Shown: piece after piece, positions 7,779-16,903 of the stretch
How the letters are laid out: every line of letters begins with the position of its first letter
Numbering within the stretch: the stretch's first letter is position 1
DNA from: Anaerolineales bacterium
GTDB lineage: Bacteria; Chloroflexota; Anaerolineae; Anaerolineales; Villigracilaceae
Assembly (NCBI GenBank): GCA_016932715.1
Contig: JAFGCG010000063.1
Coordinates: forward strand, 1-60,835
DNA length: 60,835 bases
Direction of reading: 5' to 3'
Translations under genes and position numbers: made by a program
The notes under the pieces: model-generated
The model's input: only the letters and a program-made list of their open reading frames with translations
What the model was told of the DNA's origin: nothing
Databases searched by the model: none

Positions 7779-10339
7779 TTGGGGTATAACACCAGGTGCC
7801 CTTCTGCCTGTGACGTGACTGCCTGTTGATCCCACAACATCGAATAGTACTCAATCTTCGCCCACATCGCTGCCATATCGTCGTAATGCGGGTGGTAGGC
7901 GTGACCAGACTGCCCCGTCGTATGGACGGTGACCGAGTTGCTCAGATTTCCCAGATCTACGATCATCCGCATGGAGGGGAGCCAGTTGGTTTCATAGCCG
8001 TCCCTGACCGACCAGCCCGTCGCATTGACGATCGAATCGCCGCCGCTGGTGGGGAAGGGTCCCCGATTGAACAATGCTTCGATGGGGGGAACACCGGATT
8101 CGCCCAGCGTGCCATTCCTGAACATGGAGGTGTGCATCTCGCCCCAGTTCCATTTGGCGGGATCCTTGCCAAAGATATCTTCGAGTTCGGCAACACCCTG
8201 CTCGAACGATTTTCGAATGATTTCAACGCGCGTTTCTGTGACATCGGTGGTGGTTTTGTCATCCCACCATGTGCTGCTCTCGTCCAGGCGGCGCATGATC
8301 TCGTTCCAGCGTGAACCGCCATCGGGCAGGTAACGTTCTTCCGGCATGTCATCATTGAATGTGTTTTGCAGAAAATGACGCCAGAAGGCATTGAATACGG
8401 CGGCCGCGGCGGAATCCGCACGGTTCTGATCGTCCCATTTTTTCAACAGGTTCTGCGCCTCGATCTCGTTCGCAGCGAGTTCGTCCAGGTCCAAAAGCAG
8501 CGGCACAAACGCGGGACCATTTGCATCGAACGAATCTCCCTGCATGGATTGCATATAAGCGATGTCGATCTTTCCCGACGCGTTCCGGATCAGGTCGACG
8601 ATGCGCTGGGCGCGGAAACCGTAGTCCCAATCGCGTGTGATGAGATAGGGATAGTCCCAGGGCTAGCAGCGATTATTTGCCGTGACAATGTATCCCTCCA
8701 CCGGATTGAGGGTATACGGTAATTCCTCGAAGGGAACAAAGCCCGTCCATTCGTATTCGTCCGTCCAGCCCGGGACGGGGACTGTGCCGTCTCCCTTTGC
8801 ACGAATGGGAATATCCCCCGGCATCTGATAACCGATATTCCCGTCCACGTCGGCATACAGGAGATTTTGCGCAGGCACATGGAAGTTTTGCGCGGCGCTG
8901 CGAAAATCCTCCCAATTCCGTGCTCGATCCAGCCCCCAGATCGCCTGGAACGGCGTGGAGGGCGCAAGTGCCGTCCATTTGAGGGCGAGCACGTATTGCG
9001 CCGGCAATTCGACCCCGGCGCGCTCTTTGAACGGCACAAACTCCGGATCGTCATTCGTATTTTCGTTTTTTAGCGGTCCATAGGATTCAGAGATGACGGG
9101 TCCATGTCTCGTCAGGCGGACGGTGATCTCCACCGGATCGCCTCCAACGACCTGGATGGTTTCGGTCCGGGTCTCGAAATCCACCCACTCGCCATTGACC
9201 TCGTATTGATCCGGGTTCTCAGGATTAACTCGTTCGATGTAAAGATCCATCACATCCGGACCAACATTCGTGAAACCCCAGGCGATCCTGTCGTTGTGAC
9301 CAATGATGACTCCCGGCGTTCCTGCGAAGGTGAAGCCAGCCACATTGTAGGGACACTCGTCTGTCAGCGGCTTGCATTCCAGGTGAGCCTGGTACCAGAT
9401 CGAGGGCATCTGGATGCCAAGGTGGGGATCGTTTGCCAGCAGCGGCATTCCCGTCGAGGTGCGCGCGCCCGAAACCGCCCAGGAGTTGGAACCGATCCCG
9501 CTGCCCGCGGGACCCAGCGCGCGGTCCAGGAGAGAAGCGTTGTGTCCGAGCGCGGCGAGAGTTTCGCTCGGAATGTCAACGGACGCGATTGGAGTCTGCG
9601 CTTTGGCGGAAGTCCCATTTCCAATCTGGTTGACGATTACGGGATGATCTTCAGGATACGCGGGATACAACTCGGCGAGTTGTTCCGGTGTGAACGTTTT
9701 GAGCAGGACAGCCCGCTCGATCTCTTCGCCCATGTTGCCGCGCAGATCCCAAGCCATTGCCTTGCCCCAGGTGAGAGTGTTGACCGGTGTCCATTTTTCG
9801 ATCTTGTAATCGGGCGAGAGCAAAGCGAGGACGGCGTACTCGAGACTCAACGCGGTCGTATCATGATCGGCGAGATAGGCATTCACGCCCTCGGTGTAGG
9901 AATCAAGGATGGCTTTTGATTCAGGGTCGAGTCCGGCATATTCCTGCTCGGCCGTCAGGCGCCAGCCAAGCGTACGCAGAAATGCATCGGTCTCGACCTG
10001 TCCCTTCCCGAACATTTCCGAAAGCGTGCCTGAGCCGATATGCCTCCAGGTATCCATTTGCCAGAAGCGCTCCTGGGCATGCACGTACCCTTGTGCAAAG
10101 AAAAGGTCATGGGGTGTGGCGGCATAAATGTGTGGGATTCCCATCGGGTCACGGTAAATATCAACCGGTCCGTTCAGCCCTTCGAGTTGGATTTCACCAT
10201 CAATTTGCGGAAATGATTTTGGCGCAACGGTATCCGGCAGGTAGCTTTTAAAATAAAAAGCGCCAGCGGCACCCAAAATGACTGCAAGGATAACGAGCAG
10301 TCCCAGCCCCCGCGCGAGAAAGACGCTAACTTTTTTCAT
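7775..10339 (-). pseudogene. Penicillin acylase family (Ntn-hydrolase) gene with in-frame amber codon
   Basis: The frame runs 855 codons but is interrupted by one TAG at 8663-8665 (codon 559). Before it: an N-terminal membrane/signal segment (about 8-28), alpha-subunit features, and the autocatalytic site G|SNSWAVSG with nucleophile Ser near residue 284, which becomes the beta-chain N-terminus. Reading on in the same frame past the TAG gives YPYLITRDWDYGFRAQRI, the normal continuation of the family, and then about 285 further residues. Total length is right for the family (acylation or deacylation of amides, beta-lactams or acyl-homoserine lactones; substrate unknown). A GGAGGAG site precedes the start. 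It may be a true nonsense mutation, a sequencing or assembly error, or suppressed in vivo. Confidence 0.88.
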
Positions 10340-10383
10340 GGCTCCTCCGGTAAACTTTTAGGATAAAACACGTGTTTATAAAA

Positions 10384-10413
10384 AAAGAGACGCTCCTGAC
10401 CGAGCGTCTCTTT
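10384..10413 (-). terminator. Intrinsic terminator after the large lipoprotein gene
   Basis: Stem of 11 bp (AAAGAGACGCT at 10384-10394 with its complement at 10403-10413), 8-nt loop, and a run of T residues on the minus strand. It separates the lipoprotein gene from the acylase gene. Confidence 0.85.
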
Positions 10414-10428
10414 CCAGGTAATGTCGTT

Positions 10429-10531
10429 GCGAGCCGAGCGAAGCGAAGGGCGAAGCAATCTTCTCATCAATGCTACAAATTGCTTTGCTGCATGCGCTTC
10501 GTCTCCGGGCTTTGCCCTCCGCTCGGCGCGA
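10429..10531. repeat. Imperfect inverted repeat, short intergenic element family
   Basis: Left part with GCGAGCCGAGCG and a GAAGCAAT-type motif, right part with ATTGCTTTGC and a GCGCTTCGTC...GCTCGGCGCGA block (10494-10531). The right block recurs, diverged or inverted, at 15283-15312, 16857-16903 and 30890-30925. The left part resembles the widespread TTGCGAGC...GAAGCAATCT bacterial intergenic repeats. Confidence 0.6.
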
Positions 10532-10541
10532 GGTACTTTAT

Positions 10542-13049
10542 TTATTTGATGTTCCCAAGTAAACGCGGAAACCAGTACCACACCAGGTCCGCGGCAGGTT
10601 TGCCGTGAATGGATGCCGACTTGTCTTGCAGGGCGACCGGCGTGTAATAGCCGCGGCTGACAACCCCGCTGACCCAGGCGCGGGCGTTGACCGCGTTGAA
10701 AACGGCATCGTAGATATCCACCTGCTGCTGCAAGTCCAGATTGACCGCGCCGATGTCTGCATTCGGACGATTGAGCGCGCTCCAATACAGACAGCCTCCG
10801 CTGCCGTTCGGAATGCAGCCCGTGGCGGAATAGGTGGAGGAGGGATACGAAAGCCCAATCACAAATGGCTTGTTCACTTGAACCTGGATGGGTGAAATGT
10901 TGTTGTCGAGCAGGCGTCCGGCTTCGGCAAACAGATCAGCTTTATTGGGATTGGGCTGGTCGCTCAATTTCGCGAACCACAACAGATAGACGGCATCCAC
11001 GTCCTTCAGGATGTCCACTGGTGCAACCACAACTCCCGTGTCATAGGGAAGTGCAAATACCACATTGCCGCGGAAGTGCTGACGGACCTCGGCAATGATA
11101 TTCTTCCAGCGCGTTTCCGCGTCAGCCGGGACTCCGCTCGGGGTCCCATCAGCAAGCGTCCCCGTGGGGAGAGCCGGAGTGATCCAATCTCCGCCGAGGA
11201 CCACAGCCTGGGCGCCGGAGAGACTCGCCAGATCCGCGTAGTGAACGGCGAAGGCGCGATAGTGATCGAACCAGCTGTTCCACCAGGTCGCGTCACGCGG
11301 CGCAGCCTTCCAGAAATCGCTCGCATTCGCCGCAAAGCGCGGCTGAGGAAAGAGCGCCACGTTCATATTGAGCGCCCGCGCCTGCGTGACGGAGGTGACC
11401 GTATCCGCCCAGAAGGGATCCCTGCCGGGCTGTGCCGAGAAAGCCAGCGGATTGCTGCGGGTATAGGTCCAGGAAGGGGTCAGGATCACCCAATTGGCGC
11501 CAAGCGCCTGAATATTCTGCAGTGCATACGGAATGAACGTCGGCGTATTTGGCTCATAGTAGGACTGAAATTCAATACCCGCCATGAAGCCGGTGCCGCG
11601 GGAGGGGATATCGGTCGCGATCAGCGTGGGGCTGCCCGACTTTTGGGGCCAGCTCCATTCGTTGACTGTGTCGAAAATATCCTGCGGGGCAAGGCTGGGC
11701 GTAATCGTATGCCCGCGTGAACTTTGCCCGGCGGTCTGGGCGTCATCGGCTGAGTCGCATTGCGCATTGCGGCAATAACGATAACCGAACGATCCCACAA
11801 TGTTGAGCGGTCCATAGAGTTTATACGCCCATTTATTCTGACCTGTGGACCACATCGGAATGGGCGGGGTCCAGCCGTAGGGATTGAATTGAATGTAGAT
11901 GATGTCGCCAGTTGGTGTATTCTGGGGCACCGTCACTTCGAACAAGATCGGCGCATTGGGTCCTGCCTGCCAGGACTGGACGATATCCTCCACCGTCATA
12001 TTCTGTGGCGGCACGATCAGGTGCCGCGTCACATATTGACCGGTGGAGGTGAACTCGGAATTCCAGAAACCATCCCCAAGCGTATATTTGTATTCGATCT
12101 CCGCGCCCGCGGGCAGGAACAGGGATACGGAATATCTGCCGTCGGGTAAGGGCGTCAGCACGGGCATGCGATCGGCGACCGTGCTCAACCCGCCGCGCAG
12201 GTCAGCAAATGTGTTGCCAAGCTGGAGCAGGTTTCCCGCCAGCCGCAATGGCACGCCGGGCTGCGTTCCCGAAGGAACCGAGACGGTGAAGATGATATTC
12301 ACCAGCTGGGCAGGCTTCAGGCGGACTTCCACGGGCGTACTTTGATTCTCGGCAACCATTGCGCCCTGTTGAAATGTTTGAAAGGCTCCATCCAGCGCGT
12401 ATGCCACGAAGGTGTGATTGCCGCCGCGTAAACCATTCAACTGAAAGCGTCCGGCCGAATCGGTCAGGGTCTGGACGCCGCCGGCGGTGACCAGAATATC
12501 GGGGATAGGCGCCCCGCTATCGGAGTTCAGCACCGTGCCAAATACGTTGCCTGATAACGTGCCCACCGGTTTGTCTGCCCAGCTATTGAGCGTGTCGATC
12601 ACCTGTGTCGGTCCGCTCACATGCAGCAGGCGATAACGAATGTTCTCATCCAGGTTGGTATCCTCATTGACGCGTGAAGCTCCAATCCGGACATAGCGAT
12701 ATTTGATCAGCGCCTGATCGGGAATTGCAAGCTTGGCGGTGTATGTGATCGCATCCACGGCTGTCATCTGGTAATCCACCGCGTTGAGCGCCAGGCCGGT
12801 GACTTCATCGAGGATGCTGATGGCAAGGACTTCGTTTGCCGGCAGCGGATCGGGCAGCCGGGCGGTAAACGTGACTTCCGCACGCGGCAGAGCCGTGGCG
12901 GTGGGACCGGTGGGAAAATTCGGCGTGGAGGGGCTGGAGGTGGGAAAGGTGGGCCATTCGATCAGCGAAATGGCGCAAGCCTGGCTGGTTAAAGCAAGAA
13001 CGATGATGAAGAATAAAATGCGGCGCGAAAAAAGGGATGCTGATTTCAT
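10542..13049 (-). CDS. Large multidomain surface lipoprotein with glycosidase-like barrel
   Basis: An 835-residue protein. The signal peptide has lipobox TSQAC near residue 25. A Pro/Thr/Ser linker follows, then what look like three beta-sandwich modules resembling starch-binding/CBM20-type domains (about 55-165, 245-345 and 355-450), with a carboxypeptidase-regulatory-like domain (about 170-235; 'SGAPIPDILVTAGG', 'TDSAGRFQL') between the first two. The C-terminal 350 residues look like a TIM-barrel glycoside-hydrolase fold (ALGANWVILTP, NMNVALFPQPRF, AQAVVLGGDW). The GH family and catalytic acids are not assigned. The start at 13049 has GAGGAG 6 nt upstream; the longer frame starts at a TTG. 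It is likely a polysaccharide-degrading surface protein (inference). Confidence 0.7.
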   Translation of the reverse strand: MKSASLFSRRILFFIIVLALTSQACAISLIEWPTFPTSSPSTPNFPTGPTATALPRAEVTFTARLPDPLPANEVLAISILDEVTGLALNAVDYQMTAVDAITYTAKLAIPDQALIKYRYVRIGASRVNEDTNLDENIRYRLLHVSGPTQVIDTLNSWADKPVGTLSGNVFGTVLNSDSGAPIPDILVTAGGVQTLTDSAGRFQLNGLRGGNHTFVAYALDGAFQTFQQGAMVAENQSTPVEVRLKPAQLVNIIFTVSVPSGTQPGVPLRLAGNLLQLGNTFADLRGGLSTVADRMPVLTPLPDGRYSVSLFLPAGAEIEYKYTLGDGFWNSEFTSTGQYVTRHLIVPPQNMTVEDIVQSWQAGPNAPILFEVTVPQNTPTGDIIYIQFNPYGWTPPIPMWSTGQNKWAYKLYGPLNIVGSFGYRYCRNAQCDSADDAQTAGQSSRGHTITPSLAPQDIFDTVNEWSWPQKSGSPTLIATDIPSRGTGFMAGIEFQSYYEPNTPTFIPYALQNIQALGANWVILTPSWTYTRSNPLAFSAQPGRDPFWADTVTSVTQARALNMNVALFPQPRFAANASDFWKAAPRDATWWNSWFDHYRAFAVHYADLASLSGAQAVVLGGDWITPALPTGTLADGTPSGVPADAETRWKNIIAEVRQHFRGNVVFALPYDTGVVVAPVDILKDVDAVYLLWFAKLSDQPNPNKADLFAEAGRLLDNNISPIQVQVNKPFVIGLSYPSSTYSATGCIPNGSGGCLYWSALNRPNADIGAVNLDLQQQVDIYDAVFNAVNARAWVSGVVSRGYYTPVALQDKSASIHGKPAADLVWYWFPRLLGNIK

Positions 13050-13121
13050 AACTCTCCTCAATGCTTCGTGCTGGGATGTCCGCTCGGTGCCAGCCCAGGC
13101 CTGATTCCGCCAAACAGAGGT

Positions 13122-14015
13122 TTACGCCTCTGGTGTGTTTCGTCGTCGCCCGGCGTAGGCGATGTAACTCAAGCCGATGCTGATGAAGTATAACAAAGAC
13201 ATTGGGAGCATGACCAGCCCCATGTTGACGGGGTCGATGGTCGGGGTGATGACCGCGGCGAGGATCGCGATGATGACGATCGCCAGGCGCCATTGTTTTG
13301 CCAGGACGGCCGGCTTGACAAATCCGATCGAGGTCAGGATGTAGATCACCAGGGGAAATTCAAAAAATATGCCGATCCAGATCATCAAACCTGTCACAAA
13401 ACCGAAGTACTTTTGCGCCGTCCAGAATTGTTTGATGTCCGTAAAACTTCCTAAAAACGGCAATGCTGTGGGGAGAAGGATGAAGTATGTAAATGCCATC
13501 CCCGCCAAAAACAGGATTGTGGCAAACGGTATGCCGGTCAAACCGAACTTGCGCTCGCGCGGCCGCAGACCCGGCGCAGCGAAAAGCCAAAGCTCGAAGG
13601 CGATGTAAGGAAGCATGATGGCGATGCCGCTGGTCAGCGCGACGCGCATGAAGACGCCCACTTCCTCCGTCACTTCGATCGCCTGTAGATTCTCCAGCCC
13701 GCCGACCGGCATGGCTAGATATTCCATGAGCGGAATGGCGAAATAGAATGAAATGGCTACGCCCACTGCCAGAGCAATCACAATGCGCAGGAGATGGGCG
13801 CGCAGGTCCTCGACATGGTCCCAGAGGCTGGCGCGCGCGTCCGCTTCCGCGGCGAGGGTGGAGAACGTGTCCAGCAGCGGACGATCCTCCGGCGGTTCCT
13901 CGTTGAGGAAACGGCTGATGCGGATGATGGCTCGAAATGGGAAAACGATAATCTTGAAGAGCAGGACAAATGGGAATGTGATGACCCGCCAGAGTGTTTT
14001 GAAGAATTTAGTCAT
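13122..14015 (-). CDS. tatC: Sec-independent translocase TatC
   Basis: Core membrane subunit of the twin-arginine export system, which binds the RR signal. It is 297 residues with six membrane helices. Typical features: 'WDHVEDLRAHLLR' (the HLxELRxR equivalent) near residue 65, the acidic loop Glu in the ALTSGIAIMLPYIAFELW region, and a Pro-rich ITPTIDPVNM segment in the last helices. The first about 60 residues form an extra hydrophobic and charged extension absent in short TatC proteins. It overlaps tatA by 8 nt, so translation is coupled. Confidence 0.95.
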   Translation of the reverse strand: MTKFFKTLWRVITFPFVLLFKIIVFPFRAIIRISRFLNEEPPEDRPLLDTFSTLAAEADARASLWDHVEDLRAHLLRIVIALAVGVAISFYFAIPLMEYLAMPVGGLENLQAIEVTEEVGVFMRVALTSGIAIMLPYIAFELWLFAAPGLRPRERKFGLTGIPFATILFLAGMAFTYFILLPTALPFLGSFTDIKQFWTAQKYFGFVTGLMIWIGIFFEFPLVIYILTSIGFVKPAVLAKQWRLAIVIIAILAAVITPTIDPVNMGLVMLPMSLLYFISIGLSYIAYAGRRRNTPEA

Positions 14016-14433
14016 CTTGTTTTGTTTCGTCGTCCGGCTCGGTGGGGGGAACGGCAGGCGGCTGAGGGGGAGTATCAGGTTGATTTAACGGAGGCTCGCC
14101 CGGCTTGGGTTCGGCCGCAGGGTTTGGGCTTGTCGAGGCGGCGGGAGGACGCGGGCGCGGGTCGATCGTCTGGCGGATCTCCTTGTCCATTTCCTGGATT
14201 TCCGCGTTGGCTTCCTGTAATTCCATGTTTGCCTCGCGCATCAAATTGCGCGGCAAATTACGGATCTCGGCGGAGGTCTTCTGAAAGAGTTTCCAGTTGT
14301 CCGAGTGTACGAGCTGGTTCAGCCAGCGGCCGATCGTCCTGCCTGCTTTTTGCATATCCTTTGGACCAAGGAGGATGATGACGATCAGGAAGATGAAGAA
14401 GAGTTCAGAGGCGCCGATACCAAGAATTTCCAT
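14008..14433 (-). CDS. TatA/TatB family translocase subunit
   Basis: A 141-residue single-span protein. One N-terminal membrane helix (about 6-22) ends in the hinge 'LLGPKDM', then an amphipathic helix, a Glu-rich helical stretch, and a Pro/Asp/Glu-rich disordered tail from about residue 90. The GPKDM hinge and the long tail lean toward TatB, but Anaerolineae often have one TatA-type protein serving both roles. It lies directly before and overlaps tatC. Confidence 0.88.
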   Translation of the reverse strand: MEILGIGASELFFIFLIVIILLGPKDMQKAGRTIGRWLNQLVHSDNWKLFQKTSAEIRNLPRNLMREANMELQEANAEIQEMDKEIRQTIDPRPRPPAASTSPNPAAEPKPGEPPLNQPDTPPQPPAVPPTEPDDETKQDD

Positions 14434-14472
14434 GCTAATCCTGTGGATGTTTATCCTGCAGATGATACCTGG

Positions 14473-14904
14473 TCAGGAGTTTTGAATTGCCTGTTGAATT
14501 TCATGTTGATGGTCTGCCAGGGCTCCGAGCACACCGTTGATAAAACGCGGCGCGGAATCGGATCCATATTGTTTCGCCAGTTCCACGGCTTCATTGATGG
14601 CAACTTTGATGGGGGTATCATGGGAAACAGCAAATTCCCAGAGCGCCATACGCATGATGTTACGGTCGATTGCCGCGATCTGGTCAAGCGGCCACTCGGG
14701 CGCGTATTTTGCAATGATCTGGTCGAGGATGGGTATCAGCGGGAGCACACCGAAGATGATTTGCTGTGCGAACTCGGATAACTCATCAGTCAATGGAGTT
14801 TCCTCCAGCCTTAACGTATAGATGTCACCGGGCGGATGGTTTGCAATATCGACTTCGTAAAGAACTTGCAGGGCAAGCGCACGAGCCCTGGTGCGCGGTT
14901 TCAT
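14473..14904 (-). CDS. nusB: Transcription antitermination protein NusB
   Basis: A 143-residue all-helical RNA-binding protein that joins NusE on boxA of rRNA leader transcripts. Family motifs: RTRARALALQVLYE at the N-terminus, DQIAAIDRNIMRMALWE mid-protein and KVAINEAVELAKQYG...RFINGVLG at the C-terminus. It overlaps the Asp23 gene by 4 nt (ATGA) and so is translated together with it. Confidence 0.95.
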   Translation of the reverse strand: MKPRTRARALALQVLYEVDIANHPPGDIYTLRLEETPLTDELSEFAQQIIFGVLPLIPILDQIIAKYAPEWPLDQIAAIDRNIMRMALWEFAVSHDTPIKVAINEAVELAKQYGSDSAPRFINGVLGALADHQHEIQQAIQNS

Positions 14905-15257
14905 GCAGTTCCGGCCTCTTCATCCTCATCGATATCCTCAATGTGAATCTCGATCCCGCCGATATCCATGCCGACCATTTCCTGAAGCGCACGCCCCACC
15001 TGGTGCTGGACGTTGCGGCTCACTTCGCGAATGTTGACGCTCTGCTTGAGGATGAGATACAGATTTGCAACAACGATGTTATCCTCCACTGCGATGCGGA
15101 CGCCGTCCCCGATGCCGCGTTTGAAGAGACGGTTCACGCCGCCCGGGACGTGCGCCATGCGGCTCACACCCGGTACGCTCAACGCCGAAAGCCGCGCGAT
15201 GGTCACGAGTACATCGGGCGAGACCGTCGTTTTGCCTTGTGAATAAGAATCAGCCAT
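14901..15257 (-). CDS. Asp23/Gls24 family envelope stress protein
   Basis: A 118-residue protein. It has the Asp23 core pattern: 'VLVTIARLSALSVPGVSRM' early, 'GVRIAVEDNIVVANLYLILK' mid-domain, then 'VSRNVQHQVGRALQEMVG'. The tail is acidic. The family localises at the membrane in Firmicutes and is often encoded beside nusB, as here. The role in Chloroflexota is unknown. Confidence 0.88.
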   Translation of the reverse strand: MADSYSQGKTTVSPDVLVTIARLSALSVPGVSRMAHVPGGVNRLFKRGIGDGVRIAVEDNIVVANLYLILKQSVNIREVSRNVQHQVGRALQEMVGMDIGGIEIHIEDIDEDEEAGTA

Positions 15258-15271
15258 ATTTACTCTGCTTT

Positions 15272-15321
15272 CCCCTCTCCCATTCGCGCTGAGCGCCAGC
15301 GAAGACGAAGCGGGGAGAGGG
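15272..15321. repeat. Palindromic intergenic element
   Basis: Outer arms CCCCTCTCCC (15272-15281) and GGGGAGAGGG (15312-15321) enclose TTCGCGCTGAGCG...GAAGACGAAGCG, which is the inverted version of the block at 16857-16903. It lies between fabG and the Asp23 gene. Confidence 0.65.
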
Positions 15322-15335
15322 CAGGGGGAGGGCGA

Positions 15336-16094
15336 TTACATCATTACCATTCCGCCATCCACGCTCAACACCTGTCCCGTAATGAACGAAGCCTGATCCG
15401 AGACCAGGAAAGCGACCGCATGGGCAATATCCTCAGGCGTACCCAGGCGGCCCATCGGGGTCGCCTTGATGGCGGCTTGTTTGTATTCCTCCGAGAGCAC
15501 ATCCGTCAACACGGTTGTGATATATCCCGGCGCGACTGCATTGACGGTGATGTTGCGCGAACCGACTTCCTTGGCAAGCGACTTGGTGAAACCGATCAGG
15601 CCCGCTTTCGAAGCCGCGTAATTGGTTTGCCCGGCGTTGCCCGACAAACCCACCACCGACGTGATGTTGACGATCCTCCCGTAGCGCTGCTTCATCATGG
15701 GGCGGAGCACAGCCTTGCAGCAATTATAAGCGCCCTTCAGATTGACATTCAGGACGACATCCCAATCCGGCTCATCGATGCGCAGCAGCAGATTATCGCG
15801 GGTGATGCCGGCATTATTGACCAGGATATCCACCTTGCCAAACTCCTCGATTGCACATTCGATGAAATTCTTTGTGCTCGCATGATCGGCGACGTCCACC
15901 AGGCAGCCGCTGGTGCGGCGGCCCGTAGCTGCCGCGATCTGTGAGGCTGTCTCCTCTGCCTGCTTGTCCAGCCGGTCACCGCAGACCACGTCTGCACCCT
16001 GGTGCGCCAGTACTTCTGCGATCGCCCGCCCGATCCCGCGCGAGGCGCCGGTGATCACGGCAACTTTGTTTTCTAATGGGTATGTTGATGTCAT
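15336..16094 (-). CDS. fabG: 3-oxoacyl-[acyl-carrier-protein] reductase FabG
   Basis: An NADPH-dependent reductase of fatty-acid elongation. It is 252 residues, the normal length. TGASRGIG at about 13-20, NNAG at about 93, catalytic Ser in NITSVVG and YAASKAG (Tyr-x-x-x-Lys) near 160, and 'GRLGTPEDIAHAVAFL' plus a terminal 'DGGMVMM' complete the classical SDR pattern. The ATG at 16094 has AAGGAG upstream; the longer frame to 16139 lacks one. The FabG call rests on general SDR similarity without neighbouring fab genes, so another ketoreductase is possible. Confidence 0.85.
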   Translation of the reverse strand: MTSTYPLENKVAVITGASRGIGRAIAEVLAHQGADVVCGDRLDKQAEETASQIAAATGRRTSGCLVDVADHASTKNFIECAIEEFGKVDILVNNAGITRDNLLLRIDEPDWDVVLNVNLKGAYNCCKAVLRPMMKQRYGRIVNITSVVGLSGNAGQTNYAASKAGLIGFTKSLAKEVGSRNITVNAVAPGYITTVLTDVLSEEYKQAAIKATPMGRLGTPEDIAHAVAFLVSDQASFITGQVLSVDGGMVMM

Positions 16095-16171
16095 GAATGA
16101 GCTCCTTGAGAAATTATAACATGCAGGGCGCGGGTACATTCTGCGCCGCTATCACAGTAAACCCCCAAAGT

Positions 16172-16837
16172 CTATTTCGGTTTCAATCCCAGAGCCAATC
16201 CAGTCCCGCCTGCCAGGGCGATGACGGCTGCCCACAGAAATGCATCCTGCCAAAAACGGATTGGAAACAGGCGGATCAGTGTATCTGAGTACAGGAATAT
16301 CCAGGAGTCGCCTTCAAAGAACAGGGAATGAAATCCTGCGAAGAAATTCCAGAATACAGTTGGGTTGACGGCAATGCCGACCACGACGATCAGCCCGAGG
16401 GTGACTGCCAGGCCGACCATCAGCCATCCGCCGCGCTGCAAACCCAGGCGATACGCCGGCCGCCACCCGCCAAACCAGGCCCAGGCGCCGAGCAGGAGCA
16501 GCAGCACCAGGGCTGCGTACCAAACCCGCAAGGCGCCCTGTGTCACAAGTTTGACATCGTCCATGTGACTCAGCTCGCGTTCATTGTAAAGAGGAGTTCC
16601 ATCGTCGAATTCCAAATCGCTGAGATAGGAGATGTCTTCGCTGTTGATGAGATAATCCAGCGCGTAAGGCGCCCATTTCAAGCGGTCTTCTTTCGTGAAG
16701 CCATATGTGTCGGGAGGAAAATATGGCATGTTATATTCGATTTGCAGGAAAAGAGGCGTGAGCAGCACGCGCAAGCCAAGCCCGATCAGCGCAATCGGAA
16801 CAAGAATAGCCACAAGTGAGGAAAGAATAGATTTCAT
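16172..16837 (-). CDS. TIGR01906/DUF1461 integral membrane protein
   Basis: A 221-residue membrane protein with four to five helices. The extracytoplasmic loop contains 'YNERELSHMDDVK' (about residue 85), the hallmark of DUF1461, with FFEGDSW later. Function unknown; homologues are common in Firmicutes and Chloroflexota. No Shine-Dalgarno site is obvious. It lies downstream of the spermidine-synthase-like gene with a palindromic element between them. Confidence 0.85.
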   Translation of the reverse strand: MKSILSSLVAILVPIALIGLGLRVLLTPLFLQIEYNMPYFPPDTYGFTKEDRLKWAPYALDYLINSEDISYLSDLEFDDGTPLYNERELSHMDDVKLVTQGALRVWYAALVLLLLLGAWAWFGGWRPAYRLGLQRGGWLMVGLAVTLGLIVVVGIAVNPTVFWNFFAGFHSLFFEGDSWIFLYSDTLIRLFPIRFWQDAFLWAAVIALAGGTGLALGLKPK

Positions 16838-16856
16838 AACAAATAACTCGTAGTCA

Positions 16857-16903
16857 CGCTTCGTCTTCGGGCTTCGCTTCGCTTGCCCTCCGCTCAGCGC
16901 GAA
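16857..16903. repeat. Palindromic intergenic element
   Basis: Starts CGCTTCGTCTTCGGGC and ends CCGCTCAGCGCGAATTA, abutting the stop codon of the next gene at 16904. It is a member of the same family as 10494-10531, 15283-15312 and part of 30881-30939. Confidence 0.65.

Noticed and set aside
8663..8665. The amber codon as a pyrrolysine or selenocysteine site
   Set aside because: Selenocysteine uses TGA, no pyl genes are visible, and the family has no special residue at this place.
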